Below are positions 46,321 to 56,080 of a stretch of DNA of 64,000 bases, in pieces (position 1 is the first letter of the stretch; each line of letters opens with the position of its first letter). Both the position numbers and the translations under genes were made by a program. Origin of the DNA: Pseudoalteromonas shioyasakiensis (GTDB taxonomy: Bacteria; Pseudomonadota; Gammaproteobacteria; Enterobacterales; Alteromonadaceae); NCBI RefSeq assembly GCF_024518675.1, contig NZ_JANIGL010000006.1:62001-126000 (forward strand), in the 5' to 3' direction. The notes under the pieces were generated by a model, which was not told the DNA's origin, searched no databases, and was given only the letters and a program-made list of their open reading frames with translations.

Positions 46321-47519
46321 TGGAGTTTGAGTTTAAGGCCATTGATAATCAAGGGGCACGTCATCAAGGAGTTATTGACGCGAGCGACCAAGCTGATGCG
46401 CAAAAAAAGCTTCTTGCTGATGGCCTAAATGCACTGTCGATCAAGCCAATAGCAAACGCCTCAAGTTTGAGCGGTTTATTCTCGCAAAAGGTAAACCTTG
46501 ATCAGCTTGAATTTTTTACCAGCGAACTAGCACTATTACTAGAAAGCGGAATACGTGTTGACCGCGGTATCGACATCATTAAAAAAGCAAATGGTCACCC
46601 TGCATTAACACGGTTACTGAGTCAAATATCAGCCTCGTTAAAAAAGGGGTCTTCATTAAGTGAAGCATTTTCAGAGCATGAGCAGTTATTTGGCCCCTTG
46701 TATATCAGCTTATTAAAAATAGGTGAGACCTCAGGTAACTTACCAGAGGTACTTGCGCGGTTATCTAGCGATTTAAAGTTTCAAAAAGAGCTCCGTACAC
46801 AAATAAGCACTGCTTTAACATACCCAAGTGTGATCTTTTTTGTATGTATTATGGCTGTGTACTTTGTACTAACATTTATTGTACCAAAAATGTCAGGTAT
46901 TTTTACCGACCTAAGCCAAGCACCTTGGTATACGCAAATGATCATTAAAGTGAGTAACTTTTTTGTTGATTACCAAGTAATGATTATTGGCTCCATTATT
47001 ACTGCAGTTGTAGGGTTGACGTACGCCTTAAAACGCCCTGAAGTAAAAAACTGGTTTTATATAAAAATTTCGCGTTTACCAGGCATTGGCAATGTTATTT
47101 TAACTGCAGAGCGTATTCGTTTTTCGCAATCCATGGCGATGATGCTAGAGGCCGGGCTACAACTCGATACCACCTTAGAGCTCACAGCTAATACCTTAAA
47201 ACACCCAGAACTCAAGCGCGATGCTAAATTAGCACTAAAACAACTAAAAACGGGTAAGCAATTAAGTCAAGTGCTGAGTAAAACACGTATTTTTCCAGAC
47301 TTCTTTTTATCAATTATTAAAGTCGGTGAAGAAACCGGGCGCCTACCTCGGGTGTTTTCTGAGGTTGCCCAGCGTAGTAAAGCCGAACTCGAAAGCGTAA
47401 TAAAAAAGCTCACAACCATGTTGGAGCCAATCATGCTTATTTTTATGGGCGGCTTTGTTGGCGGTATCGTTATCACGATGTTGATGAGTATGGTGTCGAT
47501 TAATGATGTCCCATTCTAA
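46320..47519 (+). CDS. gspF: Type II secretion inner-membrane platform protein GspF-like
   Basis: This is a 399-residue polytopic platform protein. It has two homologous T2SSF domains (about 70-190 and 270-390), each with a G-E-x-S/T-G pattern (KIGETSGNLPEVLARL near residue 137 and KVGEETGRLPRVF near residue 335), and three membrane helices (about 170-190, 215-238, 365-390). The start ATG shares its A with the gspE stop (TAATG). It works with GspE, L and M. Length is typical (about 400). Confidence 0.93.
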   Translation: MEFEFKAIDNQGARHQGVIDASDQADAQKKLLADGLNALSIKPIANASSLSGLFSQKVNLDQLEFFTSELALLLESGIRVDRGIDIIKKANGHPALTRLLSQISASLKKGSSLSEAFSEHEQLFGPLYISLLKIGETSGNLPEVLARLSSDLKFQKELRTQISTALTYPSVIFFVCIMAVYFVLTFIVPKMSGIFTDLSQAPWYTQMIIKVSNFFVDYQVMIIGSIITAVVGLTYALKRPEVKNWFYIKISRLPGIGNVILTAERIRFSQSMAMMLEAGLQLDTTLELTANTLKHPELKRDAKLALKQLKTGKQLSQVLSKTRIFPDFFLSIIKVGEETGRLPRVFSEVAQRSKAELESVIKKLTTMLEPIMLIFMGGFVGGIVITMLMSMVSINDVPF

Positions 47520-47907
47520 CGCTAAAGGCTTTTCACTGATTGAGTTAATGGTCGTTATGGCAATAATGGCTATTGTAATGGGGCTGACCGGTGGCTTAGT
47601 TACCAAAGCAGTTGATCAGCAAACTCGTCAAGTTGAGTTACAAAAAGTACGGCAGTTATTCAAGCGGTTGAGTTACCAAGCTTATTACTCCGGTTACCCG
47701 ATTGCGTTGCGCATGCAAGGTAGTCAAATTAAAGTGACAGTAAACGAACAAGTCACCATAATGGATTTTGAACAATTGGTTTTTTCCCCAAATGATTATT
47801 TAATTGCGACCAACTCTCAAATATCGCCAACTAGTTATAAAGTCCTCTGGAACGATACGATTAAAGAATTCCAGCTAGATAGCATGTTTAAAAAATATGA
47901 AAACTAA
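47503..47907 (+). CDS. gspH: Minor pseudopilin GspH-like
   Basis: The 134-residue precursor has the prepilin motif AKGFSLIELMVVMAI (cleavage after Gly9, Glu at +5) and one N-terminal helix. The rest is short and beta-rich. The ATG at 47503 or 47506 lies within the end of gspF, overlapping by 14-17 bases. Assignment as GspH is by order (after F, before I-like) and size rather than by a specific motif. No strong ribosome binding site is seen, consistent with coupling to gspF. Confidence 0.82.
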   Translation: MMSHSNAKGFSLIELMVVMAIMAIVMGLTGGLVTKAVDQQTRQVELQKVRQLFKRLSYQAYYSGYPIALRMQGSQIKVTVNEQVTIMDFEQLVFSPNDYLIATNSQISPTSYKVLWNDTIKEFQLDSMFKKYEN

Positions 47908-48298
47908 CCAAGGTTTTACATTAATCGAAGTGTTAATTGCCGCAGTTATTTTGTTTTCATCATTGGCAATAACGGCACAACTTTATAGTGCTAGCAGCTT
48001 ATCCGCTGAAAAAGCCGCGAATGCAGCAAAATACTATCAGAGCGCTGAGTTGGTGATCACAAATATAAAGTCCCAACTTAGAGAGCGTTTTGAAGATACC
48101 AAGCAAGAAGAGTATAACGGTTTAACCACTGTATTTGGATTCCAGTATGAATGGCATGCAATTACACAAAGTAAAATTACTCCTCCAGCATCAATAGATG
48201 ATGATGTTCCTCAGTTACCTAGGTATCCGGTGTTTTTAGTAACGGTTAACTCCTCTAAAGGGGATAAGTCATTTGAATTTAGGGTTGTTGCATGGTAA
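47897..48298 (+). CDS. gspI: Minor pseudopilin GspI-like
   Basis: The 133-residue precursor has the motif NQGFTLIEVLIAAVIL (cleavage after Gly6, Glu at +5). The short leader and EVLIA pattern are typical of GspI. Its start overlaps the gspH end by 11 bases and its stop overlaps the next gene by 7 bases. GspI, J and K form the tip complex of the pseudopilus. The role here is by homology of the N-terminus and by position. Confidence 0.82.
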   Translation: MKTNQGFTLIEVLIAAVILFSSLAITAQLYSASSLSAEKAANAAKYYQSAELVITNIKSQLRERFEDTKQEEYNGLTTVFGFQYEWHAITQSKITPPASIDDDVPQLPRYPVFLVTVNSSKGDKSFEFRVVAW

Positions 48299-49005
48299 AC
48301 CAAACTCAGCGAGGCTTTTCCTTAATTGAATTAATGATAGCAACGTCCTTGTTGTCTATGGTGATGTTTACAGGCTATTTTGCGTATAGTTTGTATACCG
48401 ATAAATGGCAAAAGCGAGCTGATCACTTTTGGCAGCTTAATCAAAACTCGCTTGGTACAGAGGCTTTAATTAGAACACTTGAAGCTGCCAGTATATATAT
48501 AGTAAAAGATCGAAATAATAAATTTTCAGTGTTGTTTTCAGGGCAACAAACTAGCATAACCTTAGTGACGAACACTGGCTTATATTCAAACACCACTGCG
48601 TTAATCCAATTGCAAACCATTGAGCAAGATAATGGTCTACAAAGTTTGCTCTATAATGAAATGCCATTGATTGACACAATGTTGTTAGAGTATCCACAAG
48701 AACCACAGTGGCAGTACCAGCATATTTTACTAACCGATATCAATAAAGTGAATTTTCAATTTTATGGTTGGCAAACAACCGAAAATGCAGGTAATAGCAC
48801 TTTGTCTGCTATCGATTTAGAGCCCGGTCAACAAAAGCCAAAACGAAGGTGGTACACTTCCCATAGCATAGAAGAAAATCGTATTTTACCAAGTAAGTTA
48901 GCTTTATATTTCGAAAACCCGCAACAGCAAACTACCCATGTACAAGTGGATTTAGTAACTGATTCATACCGTGAATTAGCGAGGTACTTTCGTAATGGAG
49001 CGTAA
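48292..49005 (+). CDS. gspJ: Minor pseudopilin GspJ-like
   Basis: The 237-residue precursor has the motif QRGFSLIELMIATSLL (cleavage after Gly8, Glu at +5) and a larger globular domain than G, H and I, as expected for GspJ (about 200). It begins at an ATG that overlaps the gspI stop. It belongs to the pseudopilus tip. The globular part is not recognisable by eye. Confidence 0.8.
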   Translation: MVNQTQRGFSLIELMIATSLLSMVMFTGYFAYSLYTDKWQKRADHFWQLNQNSLGTEALIRTLEAASIYIVKDRNNKFSVLFSGQQTSITLVTNTGLYSNTTALIQLQTIEQDNGLQSLLYNEMPLIDTMLLEYPQEPQWQYQHILLTDINKVNFQFYGWQTTENAGNSTLSAIDLEPGQQKPKRRWYTSHSIEENRILPSKLALYFENPQQQTTHVQVDLVTDSYRELARYFRNGA

Positions 49006-49903
49006 TACATCTATGCAGCAAGGAATTGCATTAGTCCAAGTGCTTATTATTTCATTTATTTTAGCGCTGCTAGGAATCTTTATTAATCAATCTGTACAAC
49101 AGCAAGTCGATGTGACTAAGCAAATTCAAAATAAATTTGCGATGCGTTTGGAGCTCGAAGAAGCTGAAACTCAATTGTTTACAGCATTGCTTGCATACAA
49201 TAAGTACCCAAACACAAGCAGTGAGAATTCAGTAGTTAAAAACTGGAATTTTTATGGTAAAGAATTTAAGTTAACAGATTCAACTTATGCAACGCTTACA
49301 GACACTCGAGCTTTGGTTGGGTTAAATATTAATAATGCCAGTTTAGTAAAAAAGACCTTGTTACAGCTAAATGTTGATGAAGCTAAAGCTGAGCAATTTG
49401 TAAGCTCGCTATTAGATTGGATTGATGAAAACGATAACCATCTAATGAATGGGGCTGAATCCGCTTATTATAGTGGCCAAGGTAAGCATTATCAACCAAG
49501 AGACCATTACTTACAAAGTATAAACGAAGTCAAGTTAATACGTGGAGCTGAACAGGTTGCTTTAAAACAATTTAAGCAATATTTTACAACTGACTTTGTT
49601 GGTGGTTTTAACCCATTAAATGCGCCAGAGCTTATCCTGCATGCGTTTATTAAAGATGATACAATAACAAATAAAGTGATTGAGCGAAGGAAAAACGGTA
49701 CCCTTAACAGTCTTGATTTTTATCGTTTAACAGGGGTTGATGAAGGGGAGTTTATAACTTTTGCAACCGCTAATAAAATCAGAGTACAATTGAGAACAGT
49801 ATTAAATGGCGCACAACTGACTAAGCAATATACGCTTGATGCATCACCTCGCACATATAGAAAACCTATGTCATTTTATAAGGTTAGCTGGAATAAATCG
49901 TGA
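48995..49903 (+). CDS. gspK: Minor pseudopilin GspK-like (tip subunit lacking Glu5)
   Basis: The 302-residue precursor has MQQGIALVQVLIISFILALLG at its start: cleavage after Gly, but Gln at +5 instead of Glu. Absence of Glu5 is the known hallmark of GspK, the subunit at the very tip. The large alpha domain includes LLDWIDENDNHLMNGAES and GGFNPLNAPELILHAF, typical of GspK. It overlaps gspJ by 11 bases. Identity as GspK is well supported. Confidence 0.87.
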   Translation: MERNTSMQQGIALVQVLIISFILALLGIFINQSVQQQVDVTKQIQNKFAMRLELEEAETQLFTALLAYNKYPNTSSENSVVKNWNFYGKEFKLTDSTYATLTDTRALVGLNINNASLVKKTLLQLNVDEAKAEQFVSSLLDWIDENDNHLMNGAESAYYSGQGKHYQPRDHYLQSINEVKLIRGAEQVALKQFKQYFTTDFVGGFNPLNAPELILHAFIKDDTITNKVIERRKNGTLNSLDFYRLTGVDEGEFITFATANKIRVQLRTVLNGAQLTKQYTLDASPRTYRKPMSFYKVSWNKS

Positions 49904-51015
49904 AAATAAATCAACTTACTAAATCAAGCTTGCTAAAAAAACAGCTAATGAATGGTTTGGGTTATTTTGCTAATGGTAATGTAACCCCTCTGTATGAAAG
50001 CAGTAATAACTTTAAACCTTGGTTATTGATTGTAGCGCGCAAGCATTACTCTATACAGTATAAGAGCTACCCTGCTTTAAGTTTGGCTGAACTCAAATCA
50101 TTATTAAAGATAAATCAACAACATCAAAGTGATCTGAAATCGTTAATTGAAGTCACGATTAACAAAGAGATCGATGGCTTTGATGTGAAAACGATTACTT
50201 TTAATAATGAATATGTTGAACAATTATCAAAAGCTTGGCTGCTGATCCCAGAAACAGAAGTACTTAATCAACAATTAGCTGATAAACAATTATATGAGTT
50301 ACATACACCTGCTGGGTTGTTGTTTTACAGTCAGTCTGATTTTGCCAGCCACAGCGCATACTGTGGGGGATTAATACATAATATTACAACCTATAAGCAT
50401 AGTATTGGTGTAGCAGATAATGTAACCGTAAATAAAATCTCTCAGCAACATTATTTCAACTTTTTAGCCGAGCAGCTTAATGCTTTGAACCTTGCTAACT
50501 TGCCTAAAATAGCAACTATCAATAAAAAAAATAAAATAACTTCATGGCAGCTACATGCTCTATATTGGGGCCCGTTACTAAGTATTACCTTGTTTTTAGC
50601 AGTAGCGGCAGGTTGGCAATGGTTTAGTATTAATCAGACTGAGCAATTAATAGCAAGCCAGAGCGAAAATGCCAATCAGTTGCTTTCACAAAAACAACAG
50701 CTAGATCAATTAAATAGTAAAGTTGTGTTATTTAATCAACATATAGCTAAACACCCATCAGTACTGTCAGATTGGGAGGTGGTCAATAGTGCGTTGAGTA
50801 CAGGTATGATTATTAACCGCTTTTCATTTCGTCAAGGGCAACTAACACTATCTGGTGAGTCGGCAAATGCCAATGCAACAATTAGTGAAATATCTAAATT
50901 ACCACAAGTGAAAAGTGCTATTTTTGCCAGCGGCGTGCGCAAATATCGAGGCAGCGAAAGGTTTGAGATCGAAATCATTCTTAATTCCACAAATAGCAAT
51001 GGAGCAAGCGGCTGA
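49900..51015 (+). CDS. gspL: GspL-like inner-membrane assembly protein
   Basis: The 371-residue product has a cytoplasmic N-terminal domain (about 1-222), one membrane helix (about 226-246, YWGPLLSITLFLAVAAGWQWF), a short coiled coil and a periplasmic ferredoxin-like domain at the end (about 285-360). This is the layout of GspL or PilM/PilN fusions. Sequence similarity to canonical GspL is not obvious, so the call relies on topology and position. The GTG start overlaps the gspK stop (GTGA). Confidence 0.72.
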   Translation: MKINQLTKSSLLKKQLMNGLGYFANGNVTPLYESSNNFKPWLLIVARKHYSIQYKSYPALSLAELKSLLKINQQHQSDLKSLIEVTINKEIDGFDVKTITFNNEYVEQLSKAWLLIPETEVLNQQLADKQLYELHTPAGLLFYSQSDFASHSAYCGGLIHNITTYKHSIGVADNVTVNKISQQHYFNFLAEQLNALNLANLPKIATINKKNKITSWQLHALYWGPLLSITLFLAVAAGWQWFSINQTEQLIASQSENANQLLSQKQQLDQLNSKVVLFNQHIAKHPSVLSDWEVVNSALSTGMIINRFSFRQGQLTLSGESANANATISEISKLPQVKSAIFASGVRKYRGSERFEIEIILNSTNSNGASG

Positions 51016-51593
51016 TGCAAGAATTAGAAAAGTATAAGCACTACTTTATAGTTGTAGCTGCCTTACTACTTGCTTTATATGTTACCGACCCATTATGGAT
51101 CAGCTACCAAGAATTAAAGCAACAAAACAGTATGCAGCAAAAGCGTGCGAATAAATTAGCTGAGTTATTAAAACAACAACAAACTTTAATTGAGCAGCTG
51201 GAAGTTGTACACAATAATGCCGAGCAAATATTGGACTATGTGTTTGTTAAAAACTCAGAGAGTGATTTTAAACTGACAGCTCAGCAGCTAATAGAAAAAA
51301 CCTTTAATAGTGCCCAATGTGAAATCGACAGGCTCGGTTGGCAAGGCCAAACGCCATTAAATGATAAAATTGTACAATGGCGTTTAAATGTCCGTTTTAA
51401 AGGTAGCTCATTATGTGTTCTTAACGTCACCAAGCAGCTTGAACTACTAACTCCGCTAGTTCGTTTTACCGAATATAATTACATTGCCCGTCGTTGGGAA
51501 GGTAAACATGACCAAAGCCTTACCGGTGATATTGATATCCTCATGTGGAATAATAAGCAGCCCCAACCACCAGAGCAGGAGCCACAAGCATGA
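51015..51593 (+). CDS. gspM: GspM-like inner-membrane assembly protein
   Basis: The 192-residue product has a very short cytoplasmic tail, one membrane helix (about 9-28), a Gln-rich coiled coil (about 35-70) and a small periplasmic domain with a Cys pair (near 98 and 136). This is GspM/PilO topology. The start shares one base with the gspL stop. Assignment is from topology and gene order. It would pair with the GspL-like protein. Confidence 0.72.
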   Translation: MQELEKYKHYFIVVAALLLALYVTDPLWISYQELKQQNSMQQKRANKLAELLKQQQTLIEQLEVVHNNAEQILDYVFVKNSESDFKLTAQQLIEKTFNSAQCEIDRLGWQGQTPLNDKIVQWRLNVRFKGSSLCVLNVTKQLELLTPLVRFTEYNYIARRWEGKHDQSLTGDIDILMWNNKQPQPPEQEPQA

Positions 51594-52084
51594 ATTGGTT
51601 AATAATGGTGGTGTCTTTTATTAGTGTAGCCTTTGTAGCTGTACCTGAGTTATTAGCCGAGTCGCAAACGGATAAGTCAAACGACACCCATATTCGTGCT
51701 ACAACATTAACTAATCCAACACAGCAGCAAGTAACAGAGTCTAAGTTGCTTGCACGGCTGCAACATGAAGCCGAAGCAGCTAAAAAACAACAAGCGCAGT
51801 TAAAAGCCAGTAAATCAGCTAAAAAACCTATTGCGGGACAAAATGAACTAGTTTTTTCAGATCAGGTTTTTTTATTACTAGGCATATTTAACCAAGCAGA
51901 CCAAGTATTTGTATTAGTAAAAAATAGCCAGCAGCAACTAGTAAAAGCCCGTATAGGTGATACACTGGGCGGCGATGTAAAATTAACCGCAGTAACCAGC
52001 AACACTATAACGCTTGCTAATACAGAGCAATCTAAAGAATTTAAACTTTTTCAACGGCAGTCTAATGATAAAACAAGTTCATAA
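51590..52084 (+). CDS. GspC HR-domain-like protein (short, no PDZ)
   Basis: The 164-residue product has an N-terminal membrane helix or signal (about 1-23), an Ala/Gln/Lys-rich linker, and a C-terminal domain (about 92-158) with VFLLLGIFNQADQVFVLVKN, RIGDTLGGDVKLTAV and ITLAN. It resembles the GspC homology region (or PilP) that contacts the N0 domain of the secretin. There is no PDZ domain, so this is a minimal GspC. The ATG overlaps the GspM-like stop (ATGA) and its end overlaps the secretin gene by 20 bases. Confidence 0.68.
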   Translation: MNWLIMVVSFISVAFVAVPELLAESQTDKSNDTHIRATTLTNPTQQQVTESKLLARLQHEAEAAKKQQAQLKASKSAKKPIAGQNELVFSDQVFLLLGIFNQADQVFVLVKNSQQQLVKARIGDTLGGDVKLTAVTSNTITLANTEQSKEFKLFQRQSNDKTSS

Positions 52085-54137
52085 ATCAATTATTTTACTT
52101 TTAGGTGTTCTAACTTTAGGTACAGGTTGTGCGTCACTTACTGATCCTGGCAATAATGTAGAAGCGAAAAAGGTCGATATTGCAAATTCATATCTACGTG
52201 ATCAAGCCAACGACACTACTCAGGCTGAGCAAAAAGTTGAAACATCAGACCAGTCAGAGAATAAAACCAGTTTTGAACGGGTAAATAGCTTAAACGGTGG
52301 CGAACAACTGACCTTAGAAATTGATTTGTCAAAGCAGTTTGATAACAGTAAAAAATATCAGGTTTCAGTAAACGCATTACCCCTGAATGACTTTATACAT
52401 TATGCCTTAGGTGAGCTATTACAGGTGTCTTATTTAATAGAACCTTCGATTAAGGCAAAAAACACCCCAATCACTTTAGAGCTTAAAGAACAAGTAACCG
52501 CACAAAGGTTGTTCCAACTAGTGCAAGAAATTTTTGCTCAAAACAAGGTTAGTATCACATTAAATGATGGCATTTATTATATCTTTCCTGCAGACCCTAA
52601 AGGCAGTAAGTCAGACGTAGCATTTGGTTTTGGCCGTACTCAAAGCTCTGTGCCTAATGTAGCGAGTGATATTGTACAATTAGTGCCAATTAAATACGGG
52701 GTATCCACAGGGCTACGTAGTGCTGTTGGCGGGTTAGTTGATGCGCAAGTGAGTATTGACCCCTCACAAGGCATGGTAACTATTAAAGGTAAACGTGAGC
52801 AGGTACTTAGAGCAATTAGCTTAATTAATATTATTGACAGCGCCGCAATGAACAAAAAAGCAGTTGCATTAATGAAGTTTAACTATATCGACTCACAAAC
52901 ATTTATTGAAAAAGCCAAAGAGCTATTAGCACTGGAAGGAATTTCTGCGCAGAGTAGCAGAACGACATCCTCTAGTGTGCATTTTATTCCAATAGAACAT
53001 TTAGGCCAGGTGGTGGTATTTGCAACTGCCGATGAAATTATTGACCGAGTAGAATATTGGCAACAGCAACTCGATAAACCAGCAACCGGCTCTGAGCAAA
53101 GCTTTTACATATATCACCCCAAATATGCTCGCGCGTCAGATTTAGGGCAAAGTTTAGCCCCCTTGTTAGGCGGAGGCAGTTTTAATAATAAACAAACCAC
53201 CGAAAAGGCCGCAACCGATGCACCAACACCCAGTAACGCATCAAACCAAAGTACAACTAACTCGGTAAGCAGTATCGAAGGGGATGGCATACGCCTAGTG
53301 GTTGATGAGCGCGCCAACGCCCTTATTTTTTACTCCACAGGCCAGTATTATCAAGAGCTACAGCCCATAATTCGCCAGCTCGATATTATGCCAAAACAAG
53401 TGATGATGGAGGTAGTAATTGCCGAAGTAAAACTCACCGGTAGTTTTGCTAAAGGGGTGCAGTATGCCATTGAAAGTGGCTCTGCAGGAACACGACAAGA
53501 AACCTTTAGCTTTGACAGTGAAAGCGGCTTTAATTACTCCATAGTGGGATTGCCGGGTAATATTAATGTTAATTTATCGCAAACTGATGGCTTAGTGAAT
53601 GTACTTTCGCGCCCAACCTTATTAGTGCGCGATGGTGTGGCTGCTAATATTAGTGTGGGTGATGATATACCCACAATAGGCAGCACCACTACAGACCCAA
53701 TCAGTGGTGATCGCCAAACCACTACCGTGCAATACCGTAAAACCGGGGTTGATTTAACAGTGACACCAACCATTAACGCTCAAGGTACGGTAATTATGAC
53801 CATACAACAAAGTATTTCGAATGTATCAGCTGATGGCTCCGGTGTTTCAGATACTCCCGCTATTTTTGAGCGTACTTTAAATACCGAGGTTGTCGCCGGT
53901 AACGGCCAAACCGTAATGCTCGGCGGGTTAATTAGTGAAAATAAATCTAATGGCGCATCATCCATCCCATTTTTTGGTGATTTACCCGTTTTTGGCCACT
54001 TATTTAGAACCGACAGCAGCAGCACTGATAAAACAGAACTGGTTATACTTGTTACGCCAAAAATAGTACAAAACACTGAGGATTGGCAACGGGTGAAAGA
54101 AAGCTTTATTAAAGGGCTCGAAAACATTACTTTTTAA
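52065..54137 (+). CDS. gspD: Type II secretion secretin GspD-like (lipoprotein)
   Basis: This is the outer-membrane channel of the system. The start at 52065 gives a lipoprotein signal with lipobox LGTGC (Cys22). A TTG 51 bases upstream is rejected because it would bury this signal. The 690-residue protein has N0 (about 95-180, NALPLNDFIHYALGELL), N1-N3 modules (about 190-400, with a Ser/Thr/Asn-rich linker near 385-405) and the secretin core (about 440-680), ending EKTELVILVTPKIV-like. Self-lipidation may replace a separate pilotin, since none is encoded here. It is the last gene of the operon. Confidence 0.9.
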   Translation: MIKQVHKSIILLLGVLTLGTGCASLTDPGNNVEAKKVDIANSYLRDQANDTTQAEQKVETSDQSENKTSFERVNSLNGGEQLTLEIDLSKQFDNSKKYQVSVNALPLNDFIHYALGELLQVSYLIEPSIKAKNTPITLELKEQVTAQRLFQLVQEIFAQNKVSITLNDGIYYIFPADPKGSKSDVAFGFGRTQSSVPNVASDIVQLVPIKYGVSTGLRSAVGGLVDAQVSIDPSQGMVTIKGKREQVLRAISLINIIDSAAMNKKAVALMKFNYIDSQTFIEKAKELLALEGISAQSSRTTSSSVHFIPIEHLGQVVVFATADEIIDRVEYWQQQLDKPATGSEQSFYIYHPKYARASDLGQSLAPLLGGGSFNNKQTTEKAATDAPTPSNASNQSTTNSVSSIEGDGIRLVVDERANALIFYSTGQYYQELQPIIRQLDIMPKQVMMEVVIAEVKLTGSFAKGVQYAIESGSAGTRQETFSFDSESGFNYSIVGLPGNINVNLSQTDGLVNVLSRPTLLVRDGVAANISVGDDIPTIGSTTTDPISGDRQTTTVQYRKTGVDLTVTPTINAQGTVIMTIQQSISNVSADGSGVSDTPAIFERTLNTEVVAGNGQTVMLGGLISENKSNGASSIPFFGDLPVFGHLFRTDSSSTDKTELVILVTPKIVQNTEDWQRVKESFIKGLENITF

Positions 54138-54309
54138 CGCAAAAATGTACTTTTTTAACCGCTAAGTGTAATTATTTACTTGAAAAGTTAGAGTCAAAGC
54201 GCTAATTTAGGCATGTCAGTAAAAGTGAGGTTACGTATTTAAAAAAGTGCTAAACTAACTAAAACTGTACGTACTTTAAATAAAGGTAAAATATAAATTG
54301 TAATAAAAT

Positions 54310-54346
54310 AGTCTTTTAAGCATAGTAAAATATCTGCTTAAAGACT
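54310..54346. other. Hairpin in the gspD to S-layer gap
   Basis: AGTCTTTTAAGCA pairs with TGCTTAAAGACT (one bulge) around 12 bases. It has no good T tract on either side. It may end or process the secretion operon transcript. The rest of 54138-54500 is very AT-rich and shows no gene. Confidence 0.4.
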
Positions 54347-54492
54347 ACAGACTTTTGTTAACCTAAAATAACTTGCACAGGTTGATTACAATTTTTAATT
54401 TGGGTGAATGTTAGTGTTGTGTAATAATGCCAATATTAACTATTTACATGTATTTAATGTTTTTAGCTGTTTTATTGACCTTTATAGGCGAA

Positions 54493-54523
54493 TTAACAGT
54501 TAATTGCTTGACATGCGTATAAT
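54493..54523 (+). promoter_or_regulatory. Candidate promoter of the S-layer-like gene
   Basis: TATAAT (54518-54523) is preceded by TTAACA (54493-54498) at 19 bases, and by TG two bases upstream. Transcription from here would give a leader of about 110 bases. An abundant protein would be expected to have such a consensus -10. Confidence 0.45.
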
Positions 54524-54638
54524 TAGCCCTTAAATTTGCATTGATCTGGCAAACCTCCAGCCGGAACAATAAAAAAATCTTGGTGTGTTGACTTCATTAA
54601 CAACATGCCAGTTTCATGAAACTAGGAGAATGGAAATA

Positions 54639-56060
54639 ATGAAACTATTCAAAAAAGCACTACTAGCTACGGCTATCTTTGGTGCAATGGGTGCACAAGC
54701 TGCTGATGTTACTGACGCAGTTACTAAAACATCTAAGCAAGGTATTGCTGCTTCAGTTGCTTTAGAAGCAAGCTCTGTTCGTGTTATCGTGCGTGAGCAA
54801 TTAGAAGCAGGTGATATTGTATATTTAGAGTTTGGTGACGGTGTTGATATATCAGGTCTTACACTTGACGATACTGCTGCAACTACTCCGCTTGTAATTG
54901 ATACTTCAATTACAATCAAATATGGTTCAGGTACTTACACTTTATCAACAAATACTGCTGAATCAGACCTAGCTAATAACATTCTTGCTTTAGAAGTTAA
55001 TACAGGCGACCCAGTAACACTTGATTCATCTTTTGAAATTGAGCTTACAGATATTGCTCTTGTAGATTCAGCAAAAGCTGATAAAGCAACAGTAACTTAC
55101 TCTGCTAAATCAGGCTTAACTGGTAATGCGAAAGACACTACTGGTGATAACGTTGGTGCTTTTTATGTATTAGCTGATCAGTACGCTGTATCTGTTTCTA
55201 CTAAACTTGATGGTGTAATTGTTCGTAATGGACAGGCAACGCTTAAAAGTGGTGGTACAGAGTTAACAAATGCTACAAATGATGAGGAATTAGATGATAC
55301 TTTAGTACTTAAAGTAACGGATAACCAAAATCTTCTATCTCCTGTTGCAACAGCCGCTAATACTATTGAGTTAACTGTTAATGGTAACTTTGAAGATTAT
55401 TCTGCTGACTTATTAGCTAATGGTGAAGCTTTCCTATTAGACACTGCTACTACTCCACTTGCGCTTACTAGCGCAGCTGCGGGTACTAACAGTATTGAAA
55501 AAGTATCAGATTCTGAAATCTTAGTTACTCTTTATGCAGATAGCTTTACAGGTAACACGTTTGGTGATTTCCAGTTAGTGCTATCTGATAACTCTACAGA
55601 TGATACATTTGCAGCGTCAACTTTCACAGCTGATGCTGAAATAGAGTTTGGTGGAACAGCTGCTTTTGATGCATTAGTTGATGCTGACGCAGGTCAATGG
55701 AAAGTCGATGCAACTTTAATTAAAGTTCCTTACTTCCCAGTAGGTTACGACCAGCTTGATACATCAGTACATTTCTCTAATGAAAATTCAGCTGACGTTA
55801 ACGTAATTATGACTGCGTTTGATGACGAATCAGGCACTGAGTACGAAGCTGTTGATATGGGTGATTTAGCTGGCGAGCAAGTAACTAAGTTCAGCCAAGG
55901 TAAGATCAAAGAAGCATTGGGTATTGCTGCTGATGATTCAGTTAAGCTAAGTGTTACATTTAACATTGATGCCACAGGTGGTACAGTTAAAGCGTATGCA
56001 TATAGCCGTGATAAAGCTGAAGGCAGCCGTCACTCTCTTGCTGTACATTCAGGTGAGTAA
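54639..56060 (+). CDS. Probable S-layer protein (Slr4-like), predicted T2SS cargo
   Basis: AGGAG at 54624-54628 sets the ATG at 54639. The 473-residue product (about 49 kDa) has a Sec signal peptide (MKLFKKALLATAIFGAMGAQA) and a mature chain with no cysteine, few basic residues, many Asp, Thr, Ala and Ser, and repeated short beta strands. These are S-layer features. From memory, Slr4 of Pseudoalteromonas tunicata is an S-layer protein of similar size and predicted beta-rich character; I could not align them. The codons look like those of highly expressed genes. It sits alone after a type II secretion operon and has a strong terminator. Alternatives: another abundant matrix or adhesin protein. 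Confidence 0.68.
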   Translation: MKLFKKALLATAIFGAMGAQAADVTDAVTKTSKQGIAASVALEASSVRVIVREQLEAGDIVYLEFGDGVDISGLTLDDTAATTPLVIDTSITIKYGSGTYTLSTNTAESDLANNILALEVNTGDPVTLDSSFEIELTDIALVDSAKADKATVTYSAKSGLTGNAKDTTGDNVGAFYVLADQYAVSVSTKLDGVIVRNGQATLKSGGTELTNATNDEELDDTLVLKVTDNQNLLSPVATAANTIELTVNGNFEDYSADLLANGEAFLLDTATTPLALTSAAAGTNSIEKVSDSEILVTLYADSFTGNTFGDFQLVLSDNSTDDTFAASTFTADAEIEFGGTAAFDALVDADAGQWKVDATLIKVPYFPVGYDQLDTSVHFSNENSADVNVIMTAFDDESGTEYEAVDMGDLAGEQVTKFSQGKIKEALGIAADDSVKLSVTFNIDATGGTVKAYAYSRDKAEGSRHSLAVHSGE

Positions 56061-56080
56061 TTTTTAATTACTAACTGTTA

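Noticed and set aside
54530..54570. c-di-GMP (GEMM) riboswitch in the leader of the S-layer-like gene
   Set aside because: A CAAACC-like string is present but the conserved GEMM core and receptor helix are not.
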